Position numbers and translations under genes: made by a program | The notes under the pieces: model-generated | Told to the model about the DNA's origin: nothing | The model's database searches: none | The model's input: only the letters and a program-made list of their open reading frames with translations | Assembly (NCBI GenBank): GCA_964354625.1 | Contig: CAYHAK010000041.1 | Coordinates: 1-14,713 of the forward strand | Direction of reading: 5' to 3' | From: DATKKK01 sp964354625 | Lineage (GTDB): Archaea; Thermoproteota; Bathyarchaeia; Bathyarchaeales; Bathycorpusculaceae | DNA: 14,713 nucleotides | Shown: positions 1 through 7,214 of the stretch, piece after piece | Position numbering within the stretch: the stretch's first letter is position 1 | Layout: each line of letters begins with the position of its first letter

Positions 1-159
1 AGCGCGTGCTACGCCACCGAAGCCGTGACTTGTCATGAAATCACACATTCTGTTGGTTTTGTGGTTAGATTTAAGGTTTTTTGCAGAAATGAGGAATTTG
101 ACAGAAAATGAGCACAAGAACGACGCAATTGAGAGCAACGGTGTATTGGTTTGAGGCTT

Positions 160-837
160 CTAGACACGAAGCATCACATTGCTGACGTATTGTCTCAGTG
201 CCTTTGCGATATTGGAGATAGCTTCGGGCGAGTGAGGCTTGAGTTTTGTGAAGCTTCGGTCCAGCGTGTCGTCTGGAACAAACTGCTGCAGCACGAGAGT
301 GTCTGCTCCTTTGACGAGCTCACCGAGGCTTGTAACATCCTCAATATCTACGAGGCCTGGCACGGCCGTCGTTCTGAACTCGTAGGCCACCTTCCCAGTC
401 TTCAGCATCTCAATAGATCTCAACAGTCCAGTCGTGTCCTTCGCACCCAGCCGCTGATAGCCCACTAGCGAGGTTTTCACGTCCATGGCCACGAAATCTA
501 GGTAAGGCAAACACTCCTCCAACGCCTGCGGTTCAATGCCGTTAGTGTCAAGCTTGACCGCGAATCCCTTCTCTTTCAGCTTCTTCAGAAACCTCGGAAT
601 CTCCTTGTGAATAGTCGGCTCGCCACCTGTTATCACAACCGAGTCGATGTATCTTTTGCGGCTTTCAAGAATGTTCAACGCTGTTTCTTCGTTGAGAAAC
701 GGTGGTTTTGGGTCGATGACTATTCTCCAATTGTGGCAGAATGGGCAGCGCAGGTTGCAGCCCGGCGTGAAGAGCACCGATGCTGCCCTGTTCGGAAAGT
801 CTACTAGGCTTGTTTTCTGGAGGCCGCTGAACTTCAT
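160..837 (-). CDS. nrdG: Anaerobic ribonucleotide reductase activating protein (radical SAM)
   Basis: A 225-aa radical SAM enzyme expected to use a [4Fe-4S] cluster and S-adenosylmethionine to install the glycyl radical on NrdD. The cluster motif CxxxCxxC is visible as C27, C31 and C34 (CNLRCPFCHN), followed by the SAM-binding region VVITGGEPT. The opening MKFSGLQKTSLVDFPN is typical of the archaeal/bacterial NrdG form of about 200-230 aa. The ATG at 837 is chosen because the frame upstream of it (to 936) runs back into the nrdD gene and has no family-like sequence. It lies 11 nt after the nrdD stop, so the genes are surely co-transcribed and the proteins act as a pair in the cytoplasm. The frame is intact and ends with TAG. 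Family assignment is firm; the substrate partner is inferred from the neighbour. Confidence 0.93.
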   Translation of the reverse strand: MKFSGLQKTSLVDFPNRAASVLFTPGCNLRCPFCHNWRIVIDPKPPFLNEETALNILESRKRYIDSVVITGGEPTIHKEIPRFLKKLKEKGFAVKLDTNGIEPQALEECLPYLDFVAMDVKTSLVGYQRLGAKDTTGLLRSIEMLKTGKVAYEFRTTAVPGLVDIEDVTSLGELVKGADTLVLQQFVPDDTLDRSFTKLKPHSPEAISNIAKALRQYVSNVMLRV

Positions 838-848
838 GTTCTTCTCAC

Positions 849-2972
849 TCAGGCCGGTATCGGCGCGGCTTGGATAACGGCTGACTTGTCGAAGGTTCGG
901 CGCACCGCAAACTCGGCCTGCTTGCCGTCGTTCCACTGGTCCACGGGCCTCAGGTAGCCCACCACGCGTGAGTAAACCTCACACTTCGCCCCGCACGTCG
1001 GACATTGCTTGTGTTCGCCGCTCACGTAGCCGTGTGTCGAGCATATGCTGAACGTAGGCGTCAGCGTGAAGTAGGGCAGGTGCGAGTTCAAGGCCACTTT
1101 CTTGACGAGGTCTACTGCGGCCTTCCAAGAGTGCAGGCGTTCGCCGAGAAAGATGTGAAACACTGTTCCGCCCGTGTACAGCGTCTGCAGTTTGTCCTGA
1201 TGCTCCAGCGCCTCAAACAAGTCTCCCTCGTAGTCGACGGGTAGCTGTGAAGAGTTCGTGTAGAACGGCTGGGCTCCCTGCTTCAGGTTCCGTTCGTTGG
1301 CGACGAGGATGTCTGGATACCTGCGTTTGTCGATCCGTGCGAGCCTGTAGCTTGTACCCTCGGCCGGCGTGGCTTCAAGGTTGTAGATGCTGTCTGTCTG
1401 CTCTTGGAAGTCTGAAAGCTTTTCGCGCATGAAGGTGAGAACTCTCATCGCGAAGTCCAAGCCATCAAGCGTGGCGATGCTGCCGCCCAGCAGGTTCATT
1501 ATCGCCTCGTTCAAGCCCACGAGACCTATGGTCGAGAAGTGGTTCTTCCAATACTTCTGCTCCTTCTCTTTCACGTTGCGGAGATATCGCCTCGAATACG
1601 GGTACAAGCCACTCTCCGTGAACGCCTCAAGTACCTTCCGCTTTGTCTCCAAACTATCCTTGGCAACCTCCATCATGTCCTCGAGACGCTCAAAGAACTC
1701 ATCCTCATCCTTTGACAGGTACCCGATCCTAGGCATGTTCAACGTAACCACGCCTATTGACCCCGTCAACGGGTTGGCGCCGAAGAAGCCTCCGCCGCGC
1801 TTGCGCAGCTCTCTGTTGTCTATCCTGAGCCTGCAACACATGCTCCGCACGTCCTCAGGCTTCATGTCGCTGTTGATGAAGTTCGAGAAGTAGGGCACGC
1901 CGTACTTGGCGGTCATTTCGAAAACCTTCTCGGCTATCGGCGAGTCCCAGCCGAAGTCCTTCGTTACGTTGTAGGTGGGGATTGGGAAAGTGAACACTCG
2001 GCCCTTCGAGTCGCCTTGGCTCATGACCTCGGCGAATGCCGCGTTGAACATGTCCAGCTCAGGCTGGACGTCGCCGTAAGTCGTGTCCGACAGCTTTCCG
2101 CCCACGATGGCTGCCTCGTTCTTCATGAAGTCAGGCACCGTCAAATCTAGCGTGACGTTTGTGAACGGCGTCTGGAAGCCCACTCGCGTGGGGACGTTCA
2201 TGTTGAAGAAGAACTCTTGGATCGCCTGTTCAACTTCCTTGTAGGTGAGGCCATCGCCGCGTATGAACGGCGCCAACAGAGTGTCAAAGTTGCTGAAGGC
2301 CTGCGCGCCAGCCGCCTCGCCCTGGAGCGTATAGAAGAAGTTGACCGCCTGACCCAAAGCCGTCCTGAACCGCTTCGCAGGCTTGCTCTCAATCTTGCCC
2401 GGTACGCCTCCGAACCCCGAGTACAGCAGGTCTCTCAGATCCCAGCCAACGCAGTAGGCACCCAGCACGCCCAAATCGTGGATGTGTATGTCGCCCGAAA
2501 AGTGCGCATTGGCGATGTTCGGCGGATAGATTCGCGTGATCCAGTATTTGGCTATGACGGTAGACGAGAGGTAGTTGTTCAGGCCTTGCAGCGAGTAGCT
2601 CATGTTCGAGTTCTCGCGCACGCGCCAGTCCTCGATTTCTATATACTGGTCCACCATATCCGCGTCACTCAGAAGCGCCGCAAGCTCGCGCTGATCCTGG
2701 TGCTGCTTCCTGTAAATGATGTAGGCCTTCGCGGTTCTCGCGTGGCCGTTCTCAATAAGCATCTTCTCAGCTAGATCCTGAATCTCCTCAACCGTGGGAC
2801 AGCCCTCCTCGCCGAAGCGCGTGTTCAGCTCGGCTACGACTTGATCGCTGATTTTCTTGGCCTGTTCGCGGTCTTTTCCGCCCACGGCCTTCGCGGCCTT
2901 CCACACCGCAACCGTAATACGTTCCTGATCAAAGGGTTCTAGTTTACCATCACGCTTTCTAACATATTTCAT
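849..2972 (-). CDS. nrdD: Anaerobic (class III) ribonucleoside-triphosphate reductase
   Basis: A 707-aa oxygen-sensitive glycyl-radical enzyme that reduces ribonucleotides to deoxyribonucleotides. The N-terminus (about residues 1-95) is an ATP-cone allosteric domain (VRKRDGKLEPFDQERI). The barrel includes MCCRLR (C379, C380) and NPLTGSIGVVTLNMPRI. Near the C-terminus four cysteines, C644, C657, C660 and C664, form the zinc site, and RVVGYLRP carries the radical glycine, G672, 35 residues from the end. All key residues are present and the length is normal. The ATG at 2970-2972 overlaps the nrdR stop as ATGA, with a GAGGT ribosome binding site inside the nrdR tail, so translation is probably coupled. 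nrdG follows 11 nt later. Very sure. Confidence 0.96.
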   Translation of the reverse strand: MKYVRKRDGKLEPFDQERITVAVWKAAKAVGGKDREQAKKISDQVVAELNTRFGEEGCPTVEEIQDLAEKMLIENGHARTAKAYIIYRKQHQDQRELAALLSDADMVDQYIEIEDWRVRENSNMSYSLQGLNNYLSSTVIAKYWITRIYPPNIANAHFSGDIHIHDLGVLGAYCVGWDLRDLLYSGFGGVPGKIESKPAKRFRTALGQAVNFFYTLQGEAAGAQAFSNFDTLLAPFIRGDGLTYKEVEQAIQEFFFNMNVPTRVGFQTPFTNVTLDLTVPDFMKNEAAIVGGKLSDTTYGDVQPELDMFNAAFAEVMSQGDSKGRVFTFPIPTYNVTKDFGWDSPIAEKVFEMTAKYGVPYFSNFINSDMKPEDVRSMCCRLRIDNRELRKRGGGFFGANPLTGSIGVVTLNMPRIGYLSKDEDEFFERLEDMMEVAKDSLETKRKVLEAFTESGLYPYSRRYLRNVKEKEQKYWKNHFSTIGLVGLNEAIMNLLGGSIATLDGLDFAMRVLTFMREKLSDFQEQTDSIYNLEATPAEGTSYRLARIDKRRYPDILVANERNLKQGAQPFYTNSSQLPVDYEGDLFEALEHQDKLQTLYTGGTVFHIFLGERLHSWKAAVDLVKKVALNSHLPYFTLTPTFSICSTHGYVSGEHKQCPTCGAKCEVYSRVVGYLRPVDQWNDGKQAEFAVRRTFDKSAVIQAAPIPA

Positions 2973-3415
2973 GCTTTTACCTCATTCAATGCTTTTTTGA
3001 AATCTTCTGGTTCTTCGAAGCTTTTGTAGACCGACGCGAATCGCACGTAGGCCACGCGGTCAAGCTTTTTCAGGTTCTTGACGACGAGGTCGCCGATCTC
3101 CTGCGACGTGACTTCCTGCTTGCCCGTCATCGCGAGGTCCTGCCTCGCTTTCTCTGCAAGCTCTTGGATCTGCTCCATCGTCACCGGCCTCTTCTCGCAG
3201 GCCTTCTGCAGGCCTCTCACGATCTTGTTGAGGTCAAATCGCTCTAGCCTGCCGTCCTTCTTCCGAACCATCAGCTCCACAGTCTCAACATACTCATACG
3301 TCGTAAAGCGTTTCCCGCAGGCGGCGCACTCCTTACGCCTTCTGGCCACGTTCTCCGGCGAATCCCTAGTTTCGAGAGTCTTGATGTTCTCAGACCCGCA
3401 GTACGGGCACTTCAT
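2969..3415 (-). CDS. nrdR: NrdR-type ribonucleotide reductase regulator
   Basis: A 148-aa protein with the two-part build of NrdR: an N-terminal zinc ribbon with C3, C6, C30 and C33 (CPYC and CAAC), then an ATP-cone from about residue 48 (VRKKDGRLERFDLNKI). In bacteria NrdR senses ATP/dATP through the cone and represses nrd genes. The length matches the ~150-aa family norm. The ATG at 3415 is chosen because MKCPYCGS is the canonical NrdR opening; an upstream extension to 3475 has no family character. It is first gene of the nrd operon and overlaps nrdD by 4 bp. A promoter lies at 3494-3501. NrdR is mostly bacterial, so an archaeal copy heading the operon it may control is notable. I did not find a convincing 16-bp NrdR box. 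Function is from family knowledge. Confidence 0.9.
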   Translation of the reverse strand: MKCPYCGSENIKTLETRDSPENVARRRKECAACGKRFTTYEYVETVELMVRKKDGRLERFDLNKIVRGLQKACEKRPVTMEQIQELAEKARQDLAMTGKQEVTSQEIGDLVVKNLKKLDRVAYVRFASVYKSFEEPEDFKKALNEVKA

Positions 3416-3493
3416 CGTTATCCCCAAAGTGTTATGCGCTTCGCAGTTCTGTAGTGTTTGACCGCTAAAAGGCACGCTGTATCTAGCGTCTCC

Positions 3494-3501
3494 ATATATA
3501 A
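3494..3501 (-). promoter_or_regulatory. TATA box of the nrdR-nrdD-nrdG operon
   Basis: On the minus strand the sequence reads GCTTATATATGG, a strong archaeal TATA box. Transcription should start about 25 nt downstream, near 3471, giving a leader of roughly 55 nt before the nrdR ATG. The leader holds single TAGTGT-like and AAGTGT half-sites (plus strand 3452-3457 and 3427-3432) but no full palindrome. The 185 bp from here to the GNAT remnant contain no gene I can support; they hold the CG motif at 3657. Confidence 0.7.
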
Positions 3502-3656
3502 GCCCTTCTCACAACAACACGCCAATAGCCAACCTGCTATCTTAGACGAACATGGGCGATATACACATAATCAACGTAAACGCAGCATCCCGAAAACAGA
3601 TTACAAAGCCGAGAGAACCCCAAAACACCGACATGCGCGAAGCGGTTAAGATTTTC

Positions 3657-3667
3657 TAGCGCGCGTG
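3657..3667 (+). repeat. TAGCGCGCGTG motif copy
   Basis: An 11-bp alternating-CG motif preceded by a T-rich stretch (ATTTTC), in the gap between the GNAT remnant and the nrdR promoter. It is one of five gap copies sharing TAGCGCGCGYG; this copy has T at the tenth base. The first bases of the window (AGCGCGTGCT, 1-10) resemble it and may be part of another copy. Function unknown. Confidence 0.5.
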
Positions 3668-3686
3668 CTGAAAAGAAAGCCCGGGT

Positions 3687-4191
3687 TCAGCTAGTTGCCA
3701 CGCTCTTCCTCAGCGTGAGTGACCATTTACCTTGTGCCCTAACCCTGAAGCCATATCGAGCAAAGCTTCTGAGCGTTTGTGTTTGCCTTCAGGACTCCGA
3801 GATCCACCCACTTCTTGTTCAGCTTTCTGGCAAGCCTGTAGGCAAAGCCCAGCATAAACGTGGCAGCGCCACGCCTCCGCCACCGCGGCGACACAGCAAG
3901 GCTCTTGACGTAAAGGGCTTCGCTACTCTCGCTGACAGCGATGATGGCAACCACCTCGTCATCTACGTTCGCGAGGAATCTCACCGACCTGAAAAGAAAC
4001 ACCTCGTTTGCCAAAACGTAGATAACGACTGCCACTGGCGCAAGCCTTCTCGGGAGCTGAAAAACAGCACGTTGCCTGTCTCACTGTTCTTGAAGAAACG
4101 AAAATCAAGCAGGCTGAAGAGCAGACACTGGCTCCTCTTGACCGAAGCGATTTCGAGTGCTCCTCGCAACTTCTTCACGCACAGGCCTCAT
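3687..4191 (-). pseudogene. Broken GNAT-family acetyltransferase
   Basis: The clearest part is an open stretch of about 98 codons (4035 down to 3739) with GNAT features: a beta strand LANVDDEVVAIIAV, then LAVSPRWRRRGAATFML, which contains the acetyl-CoA-binding R-x-x-G-x-A pattern, and the late NTNAQKL motif. At NAQKL the frame breaks: the expected tail, reading F-A-R-Y-G-F-R-V, continues in another frame and ends at a TGA at 3687-3689. Upstream, a possible start ATG at 4191 (5 nt after the MFS stop) is in the same frame as the main part but is cut by two TGA codons (4105-4107 and 4081-4083); another frame carries protein-like sequence from 4178 to about 4030. So at least two disruptions are present. 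It probably formed an operon with the MFS gene. Decay or sequencing error cannot be told apart here. Confidence 0.75.
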
Positions 4192-4196
4192 CTATT

Positions 4197-5423
4197 CTAG
4201 CCGCAAGGTGCGGTCAGTTTCTGCTTGGCCACGCCGGAGATGAGAAAGATTGCTGAGGAGGCCAGCAGCACGAGTGCAAGCGCAGGAAACGAGCCCTGGT
4301 ATGCAAGATACGAGGCAAGTATGAAGCCCGTGATTATGGGACCTACGGTCTGACCCACATCCATCAACATGTCCAGAAAGCCCATCGAAGTGCCCACAAG
4401 CTCCCTAGGCACAAGCTCAGTTACGAGTGCAGGTGTCGACGCCGTCACCATGGCAAAACCCAGCCCATAGACCAGCGCAAGAACCAGCAGAATCGGAAAC
4501 GCCGTCACAAACGAAATCACCAACAAAGGCAAGCCGCTGACCACACAGCCTAAGGCGATGGGGATTCGTCTGCCGATCCTGTCTGACACTCTTCCCATAT
4601 ATGGCCTTGCCACGATGGGCACGGCTATGAGGCTGGCCGTGACGACGCCCGTCGAGAAGAGATCAAGATGAACGATCTCAGTCAAGTACCCGGGCAGGAA
4701 AAACTCCACTGCACCCGACGCGTAGTATTGACAGGCTTGAACGAAGCTGGCCATCAAAACGCCGCCGTTGCCAATCACCACTCTCCAGCCCCCAAGCATT
4801 TTCCTGGCAGCCTCGCCCGAAACTGCCTGTGAAGCCTGAGACTGTCCTTTTCTCTCAGCGAGGAAGGCCAAACCCATGATCAGTGCAGTCACGCCTGCCA
4901 CGCCCACGGCCACGTAGAGCAAGTGAAAACTTGTATTCGTCACGGCCAGTATGTAGCCTCCGATGAGGGGCGCAGCAACCCTTCCCACATAAGTTGCAGA
5001 CGTGAAAAGCGAGATGCGTTCGCCGCGTTTTGCTGGGAACAGTTCGGCTATCGAGGCCTCAGCCACCGGCACGAAGATTGCGGTGGCAAAACCATGATAG
5101 AACCTGACGAGGATCAGCTGCCACCAAACCGTGATCAAAACGTAGAGAAACGGCGCGGAGGCAAACACAATCGCAGCGACTATCAGAAACCTTCTCCTTC
5201 CTAGAATGTCCGAAAGCGAGGCCGCAGGCAGACTCACGAGCATGCCCGGAATCGTGGACGCTGCCGCCACGAAGCCCGTCCACTCTGTAGGCGTACCCAA
5301 GCTTGTAGCAAAAGGCTTCAAAACCGGATTCTTCGACATCGTGGAACTGAGTATCGCGAACGCGCCCATTATGCACAGTGCCCAGAATATCCTGCCCTCG
5401 GAGTCTTTGGCGTGCAAGTTCAT
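4197..5423 (-). CDS. Major facilitator superfamily transporter, drug-efflux type
   Basis: A 408-aa integral membrane protein with a pattern consistent with 12 transmembrane helices. MFS motif A is seen in the first half as SLSDILGRRRFL and repeated in the second half as GRVSDRIGRRIP, as expected from the duplicated six-helix fold. Also visible are a GPIITGF stretch near helix 11 and a central hydrophilic loop (AERKGQSQASQAVSGEAARK). Length and layout fit proton-coupled efflux pumps of the multidrug type; the substrate cannot be read from sequence. The ATG at 5423 gives a short N-terminal tail before helix 1. A weak TATA-like element lies at 5461-5466. The gene is intact, in contrast to the broken acetyltransferase immediately downstream, which may once have modified the compound exported. 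Confidence 0.88.
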   Translation of the reverse strand: MNLHAKDSEGRIFWALCIMGAFAILSSTMSKNPVLKPFATSLGTPTEWTGFVAAASTIPGMLVSLPAASLSDILGRRRFLIVAAIVFASAPFLYVLITVWWQLILVRFYHGFATAIFVPVAEASIAELFPAKRGERISLFTSATYVGRVAAPLIGGYILAVTNTSFHLLYVAVGVAGVTALIMGLAFLAERKGQSQASQAVSGEAARKMLGGWRVVIGNGGVLMASFVQACQYYASGAVEFFLPGYLTEIVHLDLFSTGVVTASLIAVPIVARPYMGRVSDRIGRRIPIALGCVVSGLPLLVISFVTAFPILLVLALVYGLGFAMVTASTPALVTELVPRELVGTSMGFLDMLMDVGQTVGPIITGFILASYLAYQGSFPALALVLLASSAIFLISGVAKQKLTAPCG

Positions 5424-5460
5424 CTGCAGACCAGCGTGGATATGCTTTGAAATCTTAGCC

Positions 5461-5466
5461 TAATAA
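5461..5466 (-). promoter_or_regulatory. Weak TATA-like box for the MFS gene
   Basis: The minus strand reads ATTCTTATTAGG, a TATA-like element about 40 nt before the MFS ATG, giving a predicted leader of roughly 14 nt. Spacing is right but the match is only moderate, and read-through from the ChrB-domain gene (stop at 5518) is possible. Confidence 0.35.
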
Positions 5467-5517
5467 GAATGAAGATGGGAATGAGGCCAGCTCGACGCCT
5501 GACGCTTTTCGGAGACA

Positions 5518-5865
5518 TCAGTCCCGTTCTTGCGTTTCTCTCACGATAGCGTAGAGCGCGCGCGCTTCAGGCGCGGCCTCCATCTTATCCGTGTCTGCAG
5601 CACGCACGATCTTTGCCACTTCGAGTACGATCCGGTCTTTCAGCTTGTATTTTTCGACTATGGCATCGAAGCTGCATCTGTCGCCGTGGCGGCCAAGTTC
5701 GACGCTTGGCACATCGTGGGGTATGGCCTTCTCTTTCTTGACGACTTCCTCGATCTTCTTTACTGGAACGAAGATGAACTGTGCCTTTGGGTCGATGAAT
5801 CTCTTTATCAGCCACGGGCACGCTGTCCTGTCCACGTGCACATATTCTCGAGTCACCCACTTCAA
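5518..5865 (-). CDS. ChrB C-terminal-domain protein
   Basis: A 115-aa protein matching the conserved ChrB domain: it opens MKWVTREYVHVDRTACPWLI, followed by KRFIDPKAQFIFVP and a GRHGDRCSFDAI block, the hallmarks of this family. ChrB proteins are linked to chromate resistance in bacteria, but stand-alone domains like this occur widely and their role is unclear; no chrA chromate pump is seen here. The TTG at 5865 is preferred over an in-frame GTG at 5874 because GGTGGG (5870-5875) sits 4 nt before it and because family members start MKWVTRE. The protein stops soon after APEARALYAIVRE and lacks the last ~25 residues (an FYDALYA-type ending) I would expect, so it may be C-terminally shortened. 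No clear promoter was found; the gene diverges from the CBS gene. Confidence 0.82.
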   Translation of the reverse strand: MKWVTREYVHVDRTACPWLIKRFIDPKAQFIFVPVKKIEEVVKKEKAIPHDVPSVELGRHGDRCSFDAIVEKYKLKDRIVLEVAKIVRAADTDKMEAAPEARALYAIVRETQERD

Positions 5866-5971
5866 ATATCCCACCTTTACTGGGATGCAGTGTGAGGAGA
5901 TGCCCTGTTATGGCTTTGCAGACTTGTAATGGCCTCAATCGTAAAGAGGCTGCCAGACGGGTGAGTTCGAA

Positions 5972-5982
5972 TAGCGCGCGCG
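5972..5982 (+). repeat. TAGCGCGCGCG motif copy
   Basis: A second copy of the alternating-CG motif in the divergent gap between the ChrB-domain gene and the CBS gene, about 16 bp upstream of the CBS TATA box. Its position could let it affect promoter activity, but that is only a guess. Confidence 0.5.
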
Positions 5983-5997
5983 AATGTTTCAGCAGAG

Positions 5998-6003
5998 TTT
6001 AAA
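5998..6003 (+). promoter_or_regulatory. TATA box of the CBS-domain gene
   Basis: TTTAAA (context GAGTTTAAATGC). The predicted transcription start about 26 nt downstream (near 6026) leaves only about 10 nt before the GTG at 6037, so the transcript is nearly leaderless, in line with the lack of a ribosome binding site there. Confidence 0.55.
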
Positions 6004-6036
6004 TGCTGACCTACCAGACTAGTTCTCATCGAAATC

Positions 6037-7173
6037 GTGGATTGGTTTGATTTGGAAAGCCTGAGAGCCTCCAAGGTGGAAAGCTTCGAGTCCAAGCCGA
6101 TAATAGTGTCACCTTCAGCTTCAGTGTCAGAAATCATCGGAACCCTCCAACGCAATGACGCTTACGAGGTGTTCGTTGAGGACGGCGCCAAGACTGGCAC
6201 AGTCACGTTAAGGGACATTCTGAAAACACAGGACATCTCCATGAAAGCCACCTCAATCATGGTGCCCCTCTCCAAGCTCTCGCCAAACGAGACAATCGGG
6301 AAGGTAGCCAGACTAATGAGCGACTACAGGTTGAGAGCACTGCCCATAGGAAGAGAAAGAAGAATCGACGGCGCCGTAACAATCCAAGTCCTGTGCCAGT
6401 CTCTTCTGTCAATCAGAGAATTCTGGCAGATGCGGGTGGACAAGATAATGAAGAGGGATCCTGTGACGGTCGGCAAGAAAGATTCGCTTTCCAAGGCTCG
6501 CAGTCTGATGGCGAAGCATGGCATTGACCACTTGCCCGTGCTGGACTCAGGCAGACTGTGCGGCATCCTGCTTTCAAGCCAGATCGTTGCCTCGATGTTT
6601 CCGAAGGAAAGGCTGCCTAAAGGCACTCTCAGCGGCGAGACCGCGGGGTATTCAGATGTCAAGGTCCAAGGGCTAATGGATATGAACACTCTCGCGTTTG
6701 GACCTGAGGAAAAAGCCTCAACCGTTCTGAGGAGTATGATAGAGCAGCGCAAGACCTATGCTATCGTGAAGCTCTGGGATGAGCTTCAAGGCATAGTGAC
6801 CTACAGGGACTTCGTGGGTCTGCTGGCTGAGCCTGAAGAGCTTGACGTTCCCGCATACCTAGTGGGCCTGCCCGACGACCCGTTCGAGGCACATCTGGCC
6901 CAAGACAAGTTCATCAGAGAAGCCAGAACCCTGCGCAAATCCTTTCCAACAATTCAGGAAATACGCGCCACGATCAAGACGAAGAAAGTGTCGAGCGGCA
7001 AACAAAGATACGAAGTCAGCGTTTCAATCACGACGCCCGGCAGAGTTCATGCCTACTCAGCAGAAGGCTGGGGCCTTCCCATGATATTCGACGACATCGG
7101 CGACAAAATGAAGAGACTTCTAGCAAAGAAATCTGACAACAGGCATAGAGAAAGCATCAGAAAGATCTCATAG
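6037..7173 (+). CDS. Four-CBS protein with C-terminal S30AE/HPF-like domain
   Basis: A 378-aa soluble protein. Four CBS modules are visible at about residues 14-63, 69-126, 133-186 and 206-264, each with the D-S-V-x-x-A/x-x-x-M followed by G-x-V/I-T pattern; CBS tandems usually bind adenine nucleotides and act as energy sensors. The last ~100 residues (275-370) are different: IRATIKTKKV, RYEVSVSITTPGRVHAYSAE, then a helix DDIGDKMKRLLAKK. This resembles the second half of ribosome hibernation factors (HPF/YfiA, S30AE), where HASAEG is followed by a basic IDKLxRQLxKHK helix. I infer a nucleotide-gated ribosome-binding protein; this is not proven. The GTG at 6037 is chosen from the TATA spacing. 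It probably shares a transcript with the next gene, 41 nt downstream. Confidence 0.82.
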   Translation: MDWFDLESLRASKVESFESKPIIVSPSASVSEIIGTLQRNDAYEVFVEDGAKTGTVTLRDILKTQDISMKATSIMVPLSKLSPNETIGKVARLMSDYRLRALPIGRERRIDGAVTIQVLCQSLLSIREFWQMRVDKIMKRDPVTVGKKDSLSKARSLMAKHGIDHLPVLDSGRLCGILLSSQIVASMFPKERLPKGTLSGETAGYSDVKVQGLMDMNTLAFGPEEKASTVLRSMIEQRKTYAIVKLWDELQGIVTYRDFVGLLAEPEELDVPAYLVGLPDDPFEAHLAQDKFIREARTLRKSFPTIQEIRATIKTKKVSSGKQRYEVSVSITTPGRVHAYSAEGWGLPMIFDDIGDKMKRLLAKKSDNRHRESIRKIS

Positions 7174-7214
7174 GTCTGCCGTCTTGTTGTTCATAGCCTT
7201 GAGAGGAATCAGCA

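Noticed and set aside
35..154. A 39-codon plus-strand frame (MKSHILLVLW...) in the region downstream of nrdG, beside a six-T run at 77-82
   Set aside because: No ribosome binding site, no recognisable family and low-complexity content; it may be chance. The T-run could be a terminator for a gene outside the window but nothing here shows one.
3427..3457. Possible NrdR box in the nrdR leader
   Set aside because: Only single AGTGT/TAGTGT half-sites about 25 bp apart; the known NrdR boxes are paired 16-bp palindromes, which I do not see.
5555..5566. AGCGCGCGCGCT palindrome inside the ChrB-domain gene as another copy of the intergenic CG motif
   Set aside because: It encodes the expected E-A-R-A-L stretch of the protein and lacks the leading T, so codon choice alone can explain it.
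5877..6155. Minus-strand frame overlapping the start of the CBS gene
   Set aside because: It covers the CBS promoter and N-terminal coding region in antisense and shows no domain features.
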